64,000 bases of DNA from Bacteroides oleiciplenus YIT 12058 (lineage in GTDB: Bacteria; Bacteroidota; Bacteroidia; Bacteroidales; Bacteroidaceae). Position 1 is the first letter of the stretch, and each line of letters opens with the position of its first letter. The DNA lies in assembly GCF_000315485.1 (NCBI RefSeq), contig NZ_JH992942.1, positions 758,402 through 822,401 of the forward strand, written 5' to 3'. The position numbers were made by a program, and so were the translations under genes. Of the stretch, positions 8,738-17,505 are shown one piece after another. Below the pieces are notes generated by a model. That model was not told the origin of the DNA, did no database searches, and saw only the letters and a list, made by a program, of their open reading frames with translations.

Positions 8738-9541
8738 ATGCAAACTTTCCGTATCGTAAAACCTGCTCCTGCATTGTCTCCTTATATCCGTTATTACTGG
8801 ATATTGCGGGATGATGCCGCTATGCCGGTATCGGAACGAACCCTGCCTGTCGGCTGTGTGCAACTGGTGTTTCATAAAGGCAAACGGTTGATGTGCCTGC
8901 AAGAGTCGCAGTTGCAACCGCAATCCTTTATTAGCGGACAAACGTTCGGTTTCTCCGATGTCATGTCGACGGGAGTTATAGAAATGATAACGGTCGTCTT
9001 TCAGCCCTATACGGCAAAAGTCTTTCTGCAAATTCCCCTGCATTTTTTCAACGGACAGAATGTTTCCACGGATGAAGTGGAAGACAGGGAACTTTCCGAT
9101 TTATCTTGCCGGATAACGGATACTCCGGATAACGACCAGTGCATCCGGCTGATTGAACAATTCTTTTTCCATCGCCTAGCTTCCGGTTTCGAATATAATC
9201 TGAAACGATTATCGACAGTTCTGGACGAAATCAATCTTCATCCGCAGGTAAACACCTTGCAACTTTCCGATGCAGCTTGTCTCAGCATCAAACAATTCGG
9301 CCGTGTCTTTACCGATTATATCGGTACTACCCCAAAAGAATTTCTCCGCATTGTGCGTATGCAGCGTGCCTTGTACGTTCTGCAACAAAATCCCGGTTTA
9401 CCTTTTGCACAAGTGGCCTATGAATGTGGTTTCTCCGACCAGTCGCACATGATTAAAGAGTTTAAACTCTTTTCCGGTTACACCCCTGCGGAATACCTGT
9501 CTGTATGCGCTCCCGTCTCCGATTATTTCTCCACTCTCTAA
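8738..9541 (+). CDS. AraC-family transcriptional regulator (DUF6597-type N-terminus)
   Basis: A 267-residue regulator. The N-terminal 120 residues (FRIVKPAPALSPYIRYYWIL; LPVGCVQLVFHKG) match the DUF6597 sensor domain. The C-terminal third is an AraC HTH (AACLSIKQFGRVFTDYIGTT; FAQVAYECGFSDQSHMIKEF). It acts in the cytoplasm on unknown targets; the VOC and monooxygenase genes directly downstream are natural candidates, because such regulators often sit beside the genes they control. Start ATG 8738 follows an AT-rich leader. Confidence 0.88.
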   Translation: MQTFRIVKPAPALSPYIRYYWILRDDAAMPVSERTLPVGCVQLVFHKGKRLMCLQESQLQPQSFISGQTFGFSDVMSTGVIEMITVVFQPYTAKVFLQIPLHFFNGQNVSTDEVEDRELSDLSCRITDTPDNDQCIRLIEQFFFHRLASGFEYNLKRLSTVLDEINLHPQVNTLQLSDAACLSIKQFGRVFTDYIGTTPKEFLRIVRMQRALYVLQQNPGLPFAQVAYECGFSDQSHMIKEFKLFSGYTPAEYLSVCAPVSDYFSTL

Positions 9542-9635
9542 AGATGTCCGTTTTCTTCTATGGAGGTTTCCCGTCTTGCCCTACTTTTGTCCTGTCTTTG
9601 CAAAGGCATAGTAATAACCCTAAAAAGAAACCAAA

Positions 9636-10013
9636 ATGAAAAAGTTGATTGCATTTTTTGAGATTCCCGCTACTGACTTCCATCGGGCTGTAGATTTTTA
9701 TGAAACCGTACTGAACATGAAACTTCCGGTCTTTGAGTGTGAACAGGAGAAGATGGCATGTTTCACCGAAGACGGTGAGACTGTAGGAGCCATCTCACAA
9801 TCTTTTGACCTTCTGCCCGATTTCCTGCCTTCTGAGAAGGGGGTACTTATCCATTTCAATACGGATAATATAGCGACTACCCTTGAACGTGTGTTGCAGA
9901 AGGGTGGAAAAGTACTCATTCCCTGTACAAAGATAGAAGCTGATGGTAAAGGTTATTTTGCTGTATTCGCCGATTCGGAAGGTAACCGCATCGGTATTTA
10001 TGCAGACAAGTGA
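9636..10013 (+). CDS. VOC-family (glyoxalase/bleomycin-resistance-like) protein
   Basis: A 125-residue protein with the two beta-alpha-beta-beta-beta modules of the vicinal oxygen chelate fold. It begins FFEIPATDFHRAVDFYETVL and ends YFAVFADSEGNRIGIYADK, where the last strand carries the usual metal-ligand position in GNRIGIY. The reaction is unknown. It lies between an AraC regulator and a small monooxygenase, suggesting a small stress or detoxification module. No signal peptide. Confidence 0.88.
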   Translation: MKKLIAFFEIPATDFHRAVDFYETVLNMKLPVFECEQEKMACFTEDGETVGAISQSFDLLPDFLPSEKGVLIHFNTDNIATTLERVLQKGGKVLIPCTKIEADGKGYFAVFADSEGNRIGIYADK

Positions 10014-10036
10014 ATCAGAGTTCCGACTTTTCTGTT

Positions 10037-10044
10037 TACATTTG
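10037..10044 (+). promoter_or_regulatory. -7 box for the monooxygenase gene
   Basis: TACATTTG matches TAnnTTTG and lies 26 nt before ATG 10071, so this gene probably has its own promoter. Confidence 0.5.
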
Positions 10045-10070
10045 CAGCATACTTTTAAAATTCTACAAAT

Positions 10071-10346
10071 ATGATTAGACTGAATGTTTTTATTCAAGTA
10101 AGCGAAAGTAACCGTGCTGCGGTGTTGGAAGCTGCAAAAGAGTTGGTAGCATCTTCTTTGAAGGACAAAGGCTGCATTGCCTATGATGTTTTTGAAAGCG
10201 CTACCCGTAATGATGTCCTGATGATTTGCGAAACATGGCAGGATGCAGAATCGTTGTCTGCCCATGAGAAAGCGGAACATTTCGTGACGTTGGTTCCCAA
10301 AATACAGGGATTGGCTTCCATGAAGCTCGAAAAGTTTGATTTCTGA
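10071..10346 (+). CDS. Antibiotic-biosynthesis-monooxygenase-type (YgiN-like) protein
   Basis: A 91-residue ferredoxin-like dimeric alpha-beta barrel protein. MIRLNVFIQVSESNRAAVLE opens the first strand, KGCIAYDVFESATRNDVLMI and ETWQDAESLSAHEKAEHF fit the ABM family pattern. Relatives oxidise or reduce quinols or act as small monooxygenases; the substrate here is unknown. It probably acts in the cytoplasm. Its position after an AraC regulator and a VOC protein suggests a shared stress-response role. Confidence 0.87.
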   Translation: MIRLNVFIQVSESNRAAVLEAAKELVASSLKDKGCIAYDVFESATRNDVLMICETWQDAESLSAHEKAEHFVTLVPKIQGLASMKLEKFDF

Positions 10347-10401
10347 TATCAACAGAGGATATGCTCCACAAGGGTATATCCTCTGAACTTTTCTTATATA
10401 T

Positions 10402-11727
10402 ATGAATTTCAGCTATAAGCAAATCTGGTTAATTGCGTATCCTATTCTCATCAGCTTGCTGATGGAACATATGATAAATGTTACGGATACGGCATTCTTA
10501 GGTCATGTAGGCGAAGTGGAATTGGGGGCATCAGCACTGGCGGGTGTGCTCTATATGGCTATTTATATGCTTGGGTTTGGATTTAGTATTGGGGTTCAGA
10601 TACTGATAGCACGTAGAAATGGCGAACAGAAGTATGGTGAAATTGGCGGAATATTCATGCAAGGTGCCTTTTTCTTGTTGGCATTGGCCACTGTCATGTT
10701 TTTCTTGTGTGATTATATCACAACGCATATTCTCGGCCGACTGATTTCTTCCGATCAGGTTTATGCTGCCGCAGCTTCTTATCTGGAGTGGAGAAGATAC
10801 GGGCTTTTCTTCTCTTTTATCGCTATCCTGTTTCGCGCTTTCTACATCGGCATTACCGAAACACGCACGCTGACGCTTAACTCTGTTGTGATGGTGCTCA
10901 GTAACGTTGTTTTCAATTATATTCTTATATTCGGAAAGTTTGGTTTTCCGGCATTAGGCATTGCGGGGGCAGCTATTGGTTCGTCGCTGGCCGAACTGGT
11001 GTCTTTGCTGTTTTATGTAGTATATACTTGGTTGAAAGTGGATAAAAAGAAATATGCCTTATTTCAGCGGTTCGCTTTCCGGTTGTCGGAGTTCAAACGG
11101 ATTTGGAGTATTTCTTGTTGGACGATGCTCCAATCCATACTATTTCCATCGCAATGGTTTCTGTTTTTCATTGCTATAGAGCATTTGGGTGAGCGTTCTC
11201 TGGCTATAGCCAATATTATGCGCAGCATCAACACCTGCTTCTTTATGGTGATTTTTGCATTTGCCGATACGGCCAGTTCTATGGTTAGTAATCTCATGGG
11301 AAGTGGTAAAGATAAAAGTGAAATCCGCTTTGCATGCAGTCAGGCGATAAAGCTGGCTTATCTGATTGGAACCCCATTCTTGCTGCTATCTGTTTTATTT
11401 CCATCTGCCGTGTTGCAGATTTATACGAACAATGAGGAATTGGTGCAGGCAGCTTTGCCTACTACCTACGTCATGTTGGTGGGATATTTTCTTTCGGCCC
11501 CAGGATTAGTTCTGTTCAATGCAGTTTCAGGAACAGGAAACACGAACCAATCCATGAGAATCATGCTGATAACGATTGCCGTCTATGTCGTTTATGTCGT
11601 CGTCATGGTTATGTACTTCAAGGTAGATGTGGCCGTAGCCTGGACCAGCGAGTATATTTATGGAGGTATGTTGTTGCTTCTTTCCTATTTCTATTTGAAG
11701 AATCGCGATTGGAATAAACGTATCTGA
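10402..11727 (+). CDS. MATE-family efflux transporter
   Basis: A 441-residue inner-membrane protein with about twelve transmembrane helices in two MatE halves. The N-terminal half shows WLIAYPILISLLMEHMINVTD and LGHVGEVELGASALAG, typical of the NorM/MATE group; the second half starts near residue 235. It should export drugs or metabolites in exchange for Na+ or H+. It is closely related to the gene at 24753, which shares the N-terminal SYKQIWLI and LGHVGEVELGASALA motifs. The IS1182-type element follows 41 nt after the stop. Confidence 0.92.
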   Translation: MNFSYKQIWLIAYPILISLLMEHMINVTDTAFLGHVGEVELGASALAGVLYMAIYMLGFGFSIGVQILIARRNGEQKYGEIGGIFMQGAFFLLALATVMFFLCDYITTHILGRLISSDQVYAAAASYLEWRRYGLFFSFIAILFRAFYIGITETRTLTLNSVVMVLSNVVFNYILIFGKFGFPALGIAGAAIGSSLAELVSLLFYVVYTWLKVDKKKYALFQRFAFRLSEFKRIWSISCWTMLQSILFPSQWFLFFIAIEHLGERSLAIANIMRSINTCFFMVIFAFADTASSMVSNLMGSGKDKSEIRFACSQAIKLAYLIGTPFLLLSVLFPSAVLQIYTNNEELVQAALPTTYVMLVGYFLSAPGLVLFNAVSGTGNTNQSMRIMLITIAVYVVYVVVMVMYFKVDVAVAWTSEYIYGGMLLLLSYFYLKNRDWNKRI

Positions 11728-11768
11728 TAGTTATAGAGAAAAGACTTGAAACTACCCCAGGCATCCGG

Positions 11769-11807
11769 AGGTTGTGTAAAAAGTAAGAATCAAGTGTTCT
11801 TTGACAT
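11769..11807 (+). repeat. Left terminal inverted repeat of the IS
   Basis: A 39-bp sequence identical to the reverse complement of 13416-13454. It includes TTCTTTGACAT, which may form the upstream part of the transposase promoter; the -7 box TATCTTTG lies near 11828. Confidence 0.93.
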
Positions 11808-11860
11808 ATTGTATAAAAAGGATTTTATATCTTTGCTTTGATAACAATAGGATTAATTTT

Positions 11861-13339
11861 ATGGGCTATATTCAACCTTTTGATCGCAATCAACTGACTC
11901 TTCCCGAGTCTTTAGATTCTTATATCTCTTGTGAGAACCCTGTTCGTCTGATTGATGTTTTTGTCGATCAGTTTATCAAATTGCACCCTGATTTTTCATC
12001 TTATAAAGGTAACAGTCCTACAGGCCGTTCGGCTTATAGCTTTGGTACTTTACTCAAGCTGTATGTCTACGGCTATTTAAACAGTATCAGTTCTTCCCGT
12101 AAACTGGAGCGCGAGACTCTGCGTAATATGGAGTTGATCTGGCTTCTGGGTAATCTCCATCCCGATCATAAGACTATTGCCGATTTCCGTTCCAAACAAA
12201 CTTCGGGCATTCATGAATGTTGCCTTGATTTCCGCCGCTTTCTGGTCAGTTCCGGTTATATTTCAGGCAAATTGGTAGCTGTTGATGGCAGTAAAATCAA
12301 AGCCAATACCAATCGTGACGGTCTTACTTTAGATGGTATTAATCGACAGTTAGCCTTGTTGGATACCCGTTTAGAGAAGTATCTGCACCAGCTTAATGAA
12401 AATGATCTGGTGGAAACAGCCCAGGAACAATTATCCGAACTCTCGGACGAGCTCGGTGTGGAGAGCTCCCTACTGGAGAAGATAGCCCATTTGAGCCAAC
12501 AGGTTGAAGAACTTCAGGCGGAAAAACAGCGTATGCTGGATGAAGGTTCCAAAAGAAGCTTTCCCTCTGACCGCGAAGCTCGCCTGATGAAGACCCGCAA
12601 CGGTTTTCTTCCGGCTTACAATGTCCAATCAGTGGTAGATTCCCAACATCATCTGATAGGTGCCATGCAGGTTACCGACCACCCAAATGACTTTGAAGAC
12701 CTTCAATCTTCGATTCATGCCATGCAGGAAGACCTTCAGGTAGAAGTAACCCAAGCCGTTGCCGACACCGGTTATGCCAATGAAGAACAGATCCTGGCCC
12801 TTGAAGAAGAAGGCAAAGTGATTGCCGTTCCTTTCAATGAAGGAGACCATTCTCCTAAAGAAGATCGGGAGCACGGAATCTTTTTTACCTATGATGCAGA
12901 CAATGACTATTATATATGCTCCCAAGAAAAGATATTACCTATTAAAGACAGGCAAGTTCGTAAACATGGAAAGCTTTATAGAAAATATCAGGGAAGAGAC
13001 TGCAAGGGTTGTCCCCTGATAAAGTTCTGCACCACATCGAAAAAAGGTCGGATTATCTACCGAAGGGCAGATGCCGAACCCATAAGACAGTATATGAAGA
13101 AGTGTAAGGGGATGAAATACAAAGCGCTTATACATTTACGAAAAACATTGGTAGAACATCCCTTCGGAACTCTTAAATACTGGATGGGGCAAATACCACT
13201 CCTACTCAGAGGAAAGGAAAAGGTACAGGCTGAAATAGATTTGTACGCAACATGCTATAACCTAAGAAGGGTGACTAACATTCAAAGCATACAGGTACTA
13301 TTGCAACAAGTCCACTATTGGGGTATTAAGTATACCTAA
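11861..13339 (+). CDS. IS1182-family transposase
   Basis: A 492-residue DDE transposase. The N-terminal DUF772 region (MGYIQPFDRNQLTLPESLDS; YAFGTLLKLYVYGYLNSISS-like) spans about residues 1-110. A coiled coil lies near residues 160-230 and the catalytic core follows (VAVDGSKIKAN; VADTGYANEEQI with an Asp). A Cys cluster (CKGCPLIKFC) sits near residue 388 before the C-terminal LRKTLVEHPFGTLKYWMG with the likely catalytic Glu. I start at ATG 11861 because the family begins with GYIQ; the frame is open upstream to 11801. It moves the element by cut-and-paste or related chemistry. Confidence 0.93.
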   Translation: MGYIQPFDRNQLTLPESLDSYISCENPVRLIDVFVDQFIKLHPDFSSYKGNSPTGRSAYSFGTLLKLYVYGYLNSISSSRKLERETLRNMELIWLLGNLHPDHKTIADFRSKQTSGIHECCLDFRRFLVSSGYISGKLVAVDGSKIKANTNRDGLTLDGINRQLALLDTRLEKYLHQLNENDLVETAQEQLSELSDELGVESSLLEKIAHLSQQVEELQAEKQRMLDEGSKRSFPSDREARLMKTRNGFLPAYNVQSVVDSQHHLIGAMQVTDHPNDFEDLQSSIHAMQEDLQVEVTQAVADTGYANEEQILALEEEGKVIAVPFNEGDHSPKEDREHGIFFTYDADNDYYICSQEKILPIKDRQVRKHGKLYRKYQGRDCKGCPLIKFCTTSKKGRIIYRRADAEPIRQYMKKCKGMKYKALIHLRKTLVEHPFGTLKYWMGQIPLLLRGKEKVQAEIDLYATCYNLRRVTNIQSIQVLLQQVHYWGIKYT

Positions 13340-13415
13340 TAGCGGTCATTTGCCAAAGGACAACAATAGAAATTCCAAAATAAAGAGATAAAGAGCATTT
13401 CCTTTTTAATACAAA

Positions 13416-13454
13416 ATGTCAAAGAACACTTGATTCTTACTTTTTACACAACCT
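13416..13454 (-). repeat. Right terminal inverted repeat of the IS
   Basis: Exact reverse complement of 11769-11807; the 7-bp target duplication catccgg follows immediately. Confidence 0.93.
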
Positions 13455-13478
13455 CATCCGGAAGGGGGATACAGAAGG

Positions 13479-13871
13479 TTATTTCTTCTTTTCCTGTTTG
13501 CAATAGATGCAATAATCATAATGTACGGTTCTTAGTTTGCCGCAATCCGGACAAGTATATTTCTTGTTTTGGCTGATAATAAATGCCTCTTCTCCTTTCT
13601 GTCTGATGTAATCGAGGTTTTCAAGAATACTCATCTTGTATTTTAGCCGATATTGCTTATCTAAATACTTCAGTCGCTTACAGGGATATTCCATGCATTC
13701 AAAGCAGTAGTCTTCTTTCTTATCGCAGTTGGATATGGCGCAGTTCAGGCAGCTTTTACGAATTATCCCGGTTGTGCTTCTGCAACCGGGGCACTTCTTT
13801 TTTACGTCCTGAAAGGCGTGGCATAACGTGCAGTTGATACCACAAGGAGCAATTGTAGTTATGGTTCCCAT
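13479..13871 (-). CDS. DUF3795 family, cysteine-rich protein
   Basis: A 130-residue soluble protein with about sixteen cysteines. APCGINCTLCHAF, KKCPGCRST and SCLNCAISNC lie in the first half, CFECMEYPCKRL in the middle, and a C-terminal zinc-ribbon-like TCPDCGKL...YCIYC pair at the end. This is the DUF3795 pattern, where the cysteines probably bind metal. Function is unknown. Its start codon shares one base with the stop of the upstream MmcQ-type gene, so the two are translationally coupled. The IS right end lies close to its 3' end. Confidence 0.85.
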   Translation of the reverse strand: MGTITTIAPCGINCTLCHAFQDVKKKCPGCRSTTGIIRKSCLNCAISNCDKKEDYCFECMEYPCKRLKYLDKQYRLKYKMSILENLDYIRQKGEEAFIISQNKKYTCPDCGKLRTVHYDYCIYCKQEKKK

Positions 13872-14239
13872 TATCTTAATGTGGCATAATATTCTTCCTG
13901 CTTCTTCTTTGGCAATTTCTTAACCACCTCTTCTATGGAATGATTGATTAATTCTTTTATAAGACTGTCCGGTACATCACTTTCCAGGTAAATGGTAATC
14001 CAGTATTTCTTGTCGGAGTAGGGGCCGAATGAAATGCCGCTATACTGCTCCAACAGTTCCGCCGATTTGATGGTGTCGCACTTCGTATCCGCCCAGAAAC
14101 GTCCCTCTTTAGGATTCAATGGGGCAAAAGTAAACATCTTATCCATAATTTTATAGACAAGTGTATGCTCATCAAAAGGAAAACTCTCCGTTACCCCTTT
14201 GATGCTTAAACAATATTCCCTGTATTCTTCAATGTTCAT
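13871..14239 (-). CDS. MmcQ/YjbR-family protein
   Basis: A 122-residue protein of the YjbR/CyaY-like fold: it starts MNIEEYREYCLSIKGVTESF and contains FPFDEHTLVYKIMDKMFTFA and the SGISFGPYSDKKYWITIYL region typical of MmcQ. The family is often described as DNA-binding, but its role is poorly defined. The stop overlaps the DUF3795 start by one base. The ATPase gene lies 33 nt upstream, so the three may form one transcript. Confidence 0.88.
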   Translation of the reverse strand: MNIEEYREYCLSIKGVTESFPFDEHTLVYKIMDKMFTFAPLNPKEGRFWADTKCDTIKSAELLEQYSGISFGPYSDKKYWITIYLESDVPDSLIKELINHSIEEVVKKLPKKKQEEYYATLR

Positions 14240-14272
14240 AATCGACTTTGGTGTTTACGGAAGGTGGACTCT

Positions 14273-15379
14273 TTAGAAACCAACTCTGCTTCTCCCTAAA
14301 GAAAAGTCCATGTCGTCATAATTATATATTTCCGCTAATGTCAAGGGAGTTTTCTGTTCCGGAATATCTAAACCTTCTTCCTGAATAAGTTTGTTTACTT
14401 TCTCCGTCGCTAATTCTTTGAACTCATACCGTGCGGCTAAACGGCCTTTTCTGAGAAGGGCTTGGTCCATATCTTTGAGCGGAGCATTGAACGTACAGAT
14501 AAACTTGATGCACAATTCATCACTCAGTAATCCATCACTGATATTTAGTATGTTTACCAGTCCGGCATTCATACGGTTACTCCCATTTCGGCTTGTGAGC
14601 AATTCTTCGCAGTCTTCTACGATAAGAATTGAGTTCTTCTGTTGGCGGATAAAAGTAATGAAAGATGGGTCGGAAAGCTTATCTACCAGATCACCACCCA
14701 TATAAATCATTTTCTTTTTTCCTATATTGATGAGATGTCGGATGTAAGTTGTCTTGCCCGTCCCTTGCTTGCCGTGGAGAATGACTAACCCGCTTTTGTT
14801 GTCTTCCATCAGGAATTTTTCTATTTCGGTTGCAACAGGAGAGAAATCTTCATTATAATGAAGATCTATTTTGATGGATGTTTTGTTAACATGCGATTGC
14901 TTCAGACTGAAATAATTATGTGCAAATGTCACGATAAATAAGTTATTTAATTGCTCGCAGTCTTTTTTATGGTCTTCGCAAATATGCAGGATATGGAATA
15001 TTTCCTCTTCACTAATATCGGCATAGGCAATTCTTACACATTCGTCAAAATAACTAATCAACAGGTTGTCTTTGCAAAATAGGATGCAATCATATAATTC
15101 CTTATTGGGAGTTTCCGATCTTTCTTCATCATCTTCCTGTTCTTCATTATCAAAATAGTTATAGTAAGTATGATCAATCAGATCGAATGAGCTTTCTTGC
15201 TGATATAATTCTTTTATGGCTTCTACGAAACTACGATTGATTTTGTATTTCACTTTTCTCATTGAAGGAAAGTGTTTGAATGTTTGATAGAATAAACTGC
15301 CAATGCTGGTATCACTGAACCATCCATTGGAGTAATCAAAAATATCTGTTAGATCCGGAAGTGTATATTCTCTACTCAT
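14273..15379 (-). CDS. AAA-family ATPase
   Basis: A 368-residue cytoplasmic protein. The first 190 residues are acidic and helical, with no family I recognise (EEQEDDEERSE near residue 90). The C-terminal half is an AAA ATPase: Walker A HGKQGTGKTT near residue 200, Walker B SILIVEDCEEL near 250, sensor 1 in FICTFNAPLK and an arginine-finger-like LLRKGRLAARYEF. It ends soon after this core, without a long C-terminal lid. The AAA core resembles the BCS1/CDC48-type single-AAA proteins of Bacteroides. Substrate unknown; perhaps a remodeller of a partner encoded nearby. Confidence 0.82.
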   Translation of the reverse strand: MSREYTLPDLTDIFDYSNGWFSDTSIGSLFYQTFKHFPSMRKVKYKINRSFVEAIKELYQQESSFDLIDHTYYNYFDNEEQEDDEERSETPNKELYDCILFCKDNLLISYFDECVRIAYADISEEEIFHILHICEDHKKDCEQLNNLFIVTFAHNYFSLKQSHVNKTSIKIDLHYNEDFSPVATEIEKFLMEDNKSGLVILHGKQGTGKTTYIRHLINIGKKKMIYMGGDLVDKLSDPSFITFIRQQKNSILIVEDCEELLTSRNGSNRMNAGLVNILNISDGLLSDELCIKFICTFNAPLKDMDQALLRKGRLAARYEFKELATEKVNKLIQEEGLDIPEQKTPLTLAEIYNYDDMDFSLGRSRVGF

Positions 15380-15534
15380 TTCTTTTTATGTTATGAGCGA
15401 CAAAGGTAGAAAATAAATAATACTTAAAAAGAATATGAAGAAGTAATGATACATCATTTTTCATCGCTTTTGTGTGGGCATGCAAAAGTTCCATAAAAAA
15501 GAACCCGGTTTCTGTTTTGAATGCAGGCAATGCA

Positions 15535-15542
15535 TAACTTTG
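15535..15542 (+). promoter_or_regulatory. -7 box for the DUF5131 gene
   Basis: TAACTTTG fits TAnnTTTG and lies 38 nt before ATG 15581, in the 200-nt gap between divergent genes. Confidence 0.5.
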
Positions 15543-15580
15543 TGATACATTCTAATTTAAAAAGAAATGATAACTGACAG

Positions 15581-16318
15581 ATGTTACAAATAGCTAAGAA
15601 ATCATCCATGTGGAATCCCTGGCATGGCTGTCATAAGTTCAGCACAGGTTGCCAGCACTGTTATGTCTACCGTACAGATGGTAAATATGGCAAGGATAGT
15701 TCCGTTGTGACGAAGACGGAGAAGTTTGACCTGCCTTTGCAGCAGAAAAAGAACAAGACTTATAAGATACCTTCGGGCCATATGGTTTATACTTGTTTCA
15801 CTTCTGATTTTCTGGTGGAGGATGCCGACGAGTGGCGTCCTGAAGCGTGGGAGATGATGCGGATACGCCAGGACCTTCATTTTCTTTTTATCACGAAACG
15901 TATCGACAGGTTGAGTGACTGCCTGCCCGCTGACTGGGGTGAGGGATATGATAATGTCACCATCTGCTGCACCATGGAGAACCAAGATAGGATTGACTAT
16001 CGCCTGCCTATCTATAAAGCGGCTTCCATAAAACATAAGATTATCATCTGCGAACCTCTCCTTAGCCGGATAGATTTCCGTGGGGAACTGGGCACGTGGG
16101 TAGAACAAGTAGTAGCCGGGGGAGAATCCGGCAGGGAAGTCCGTGTATGCGATTATAACTGGGTGCTGGATATCCGTCGGCAATGCATCGACGCCCATGT
16201 CGGCTTCTGGTTCAAGCAGACAGGCTCCTATTTGCTGAAAGAAGGTAAGGAGTTTAAAATAGCCCGTCAGTTCCAGCACTCACAGGCACGGAAGGCAGAA
16301 ATAAATTACACTCCCTGA
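15581..16318 (+). CDS. DUF5131 (phage Gp37/Gp68-like) family protein
   Basis: A 245-residue protein beginning SSMWNPWHGCHKFSTGCQHC. It belongs to the DUF5131 group, first noticed as phage Gp37/Gp68. Cysteines at about residues 18, 25 and 28 (GC-x6-CxxC) resemble the iron-sulfur triad of radical-SAM enzymes. Other family marks are FLFITKRIDRL, ICCTMENQDRIDYRLP, CEPLLSRIDF and GGESGREVRVCDYNWV. The function is unproven. The gene is in a chromosomal setting with no phage genes near it. Confidence 0.85.
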   Translation: MLQIAKKSSMWNPWHGCHKFSTGCQHCYVYRTDGKYGKDSSVVTKTEKFDLPLQQKKNKTYKIPSGHMVYTCFTSDFLVEDADEWRPEAWEMMRIRQDLHFLFITKRIDRLSDCLPADWGEGYDNVTICCTMENQDRIDYRLPIYKAASIKHKIIICEPLLSRIDFRGELGTWVEQVVAGGESGREVRVCDYNWVLDIRRQCIDAHVGFWFKQTGSYLLKEGKEFKIARQFQHSQARKAEINYTP

Positions 16319-16399
16319 CTTACTGCTTTCAACTATACGGCCCGTTGCATTGTTATTATATAACGGAAACATAAGAACCGTCAGGAGAGGGGGTAGGAT

Positions 16400-17458
16400 A
16401 TGAAACAAATAATATTCGCTTTTGTATTGTTAATAAGTTGTCTTGCTTGTGCCAATAACCGGGCCGGGCAGGCAGAAAGGAGAAAAGATATGAAGTCAAC
16501 TAAAGAAATTTATCTGGCAGGAGGATGCTTTTGGGGAACCGAACATTTCCTGAAACTGATTGAAGGTGTGGAAGCTACGCAAGTAGGCTATGCCAATGGA
16601 AATATTGCCAATCCAACCTATAAACAGGTGTGTACCGGAACCACGGATTTTGCAGAAACCGTAAAGGTTCAGTACGATCCGGCGAAAGTGGATTTACCTT
16701 TTCTGATAGACCTCTATTTCAAAACGATAGATCCTACCAGTGTGAACCGTCAGGGAAATGATCGTGGCACCCAGTATCGTACAGGCATCTATTACACCGA
16801 TTCGGCAGATTTGCCGCTCATTCGGGAAGCTGTCAACCGCCTGGCTGCGGCTTATACCCGTCCGTTGGCAGTAGAAATTAAGCCTTTGGAAAACTTCTAT
16901 CCGGCAGAAGACTATCATCAGGATTATTTAGATAAGAATCCTGGAGGTTATTGCCATATCCATCCGGAATTATTCGAACTGGCGCGTAAAGCAAAAATGC
17001 CGAAGAAGCCTGCAACTGTTTATCATAAACCGGATGATGCCGCTTTGCGTTCGCAGCTTACAACAGAACAATATGCCGTGACTCAAAAGAATGCCACTGA
17101 ACCTGCTTTCCATAACCCTTATTGGAATGAACATCGTCCCGGCATTTATGTGGATGTGACTACAGGCGAGCCTTTGTTTGTCTCTACCGATAAGTTCGAT
17201 TCCGGTTGTGGCTGGCCCAGCTTTTCCAAGCCTATCGACCGTAAACTCATTCAGGAGAAAGTGGATACTTCTCACGGTATGGTGCGCACGGAAGTTCGCA
17301 GTTCTACGGGTGATGCTCATTTAGGCCATGTTTTTACAGACGGTCCGACAGATAAAGGCGGTTTGCGCTATTGCATTAACAGTGCTTCCCTGCGGTTCAT
17401 TCCAAAGGACAAGATGCAGGCGGAAGGATACGGAGATTACATTGATTTAGTGAAGTGA
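16400..17458 (+). CDS. msrAB: Fused peptide-methionine sulfoxide reductase MsrA/MsrB, lipoprotein-like
   Basis: A 352-residue bifunctional repair enzyme. A signal peptide with a lipobox-like LSCLAC around residues 12-17 suggests it is anchored on the periplasmic or outer side. The MsrA domain (about 36-190) has its nucleophile C43 in GGCFWGTEH and reduces Met-S-sulfoxide. The MsrB domain (about 205-345) has FDSGCGWPSF and the catalytic C325 in RYCINSASLRF and reduces the R form. No CXXC zinc-site pairs are obvious in the MsrB half. Start ATG 16400; an internal ATG at 16490 would give a cytoplasmic form. The GNAT gene follows closely. Confidence 0.93.
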   Translation: MKQIIFAFVLLISCLACANNRAGQAERRKDMKSTKEIYLAGGCFWGTEHFLKLIEGVEATQVGYANGNIANPTYKQVCTGTTDFAETVKVQYDPAKVDLPFLIDLYFKTIDPTSVNRQGNDRGTQYRTGIYYTDSADLPLIREAVNRLAAAYTRPLAVEIKPLENFYPAEDYHQDYLDKNPGGYCHIHPELFELARKAKMPKKPATVYHKPDDAALRSQLTTEQYAVTQKNATEPAFHNPYWNEHRPGIYVDVTTGEPLFVSTDKFDSGCGWPSFSKPIDRKLIQEKVDTSHGMVRTEVRSSTGDAHLGHVFTDGPTDKGGLRYCINSASLRFIPKDKMQAEGYGDYIDLVK

Positions 17459-17505
17459 TTTTTCTGTATCAGGAAAACTTTCGTATCTTTAGCAAAAATG
17501 GAACT

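Larger units (their letters stand above)
11769..13454 (+). mobile_element. IS1182-family insertion sequence, complete
   Basis: A 1,686-bp element with one transposase gene. Both ends carry a perfect 39-bp inverted repeat beginning AGGTTGTGTAAAAAGTAAG, with further imperfect pairing to about 53 bp. A 7-bp direct repeat, catccgg, flanks it at 11762-11768 and 13455-13461, as expected for a target duplication. It lies between the ends of two convergent genes, so it disrupts no obvious coding sequence. Perfect ends and an intact transposase indicate a recent or still active insertion. Confidence 0.93.
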
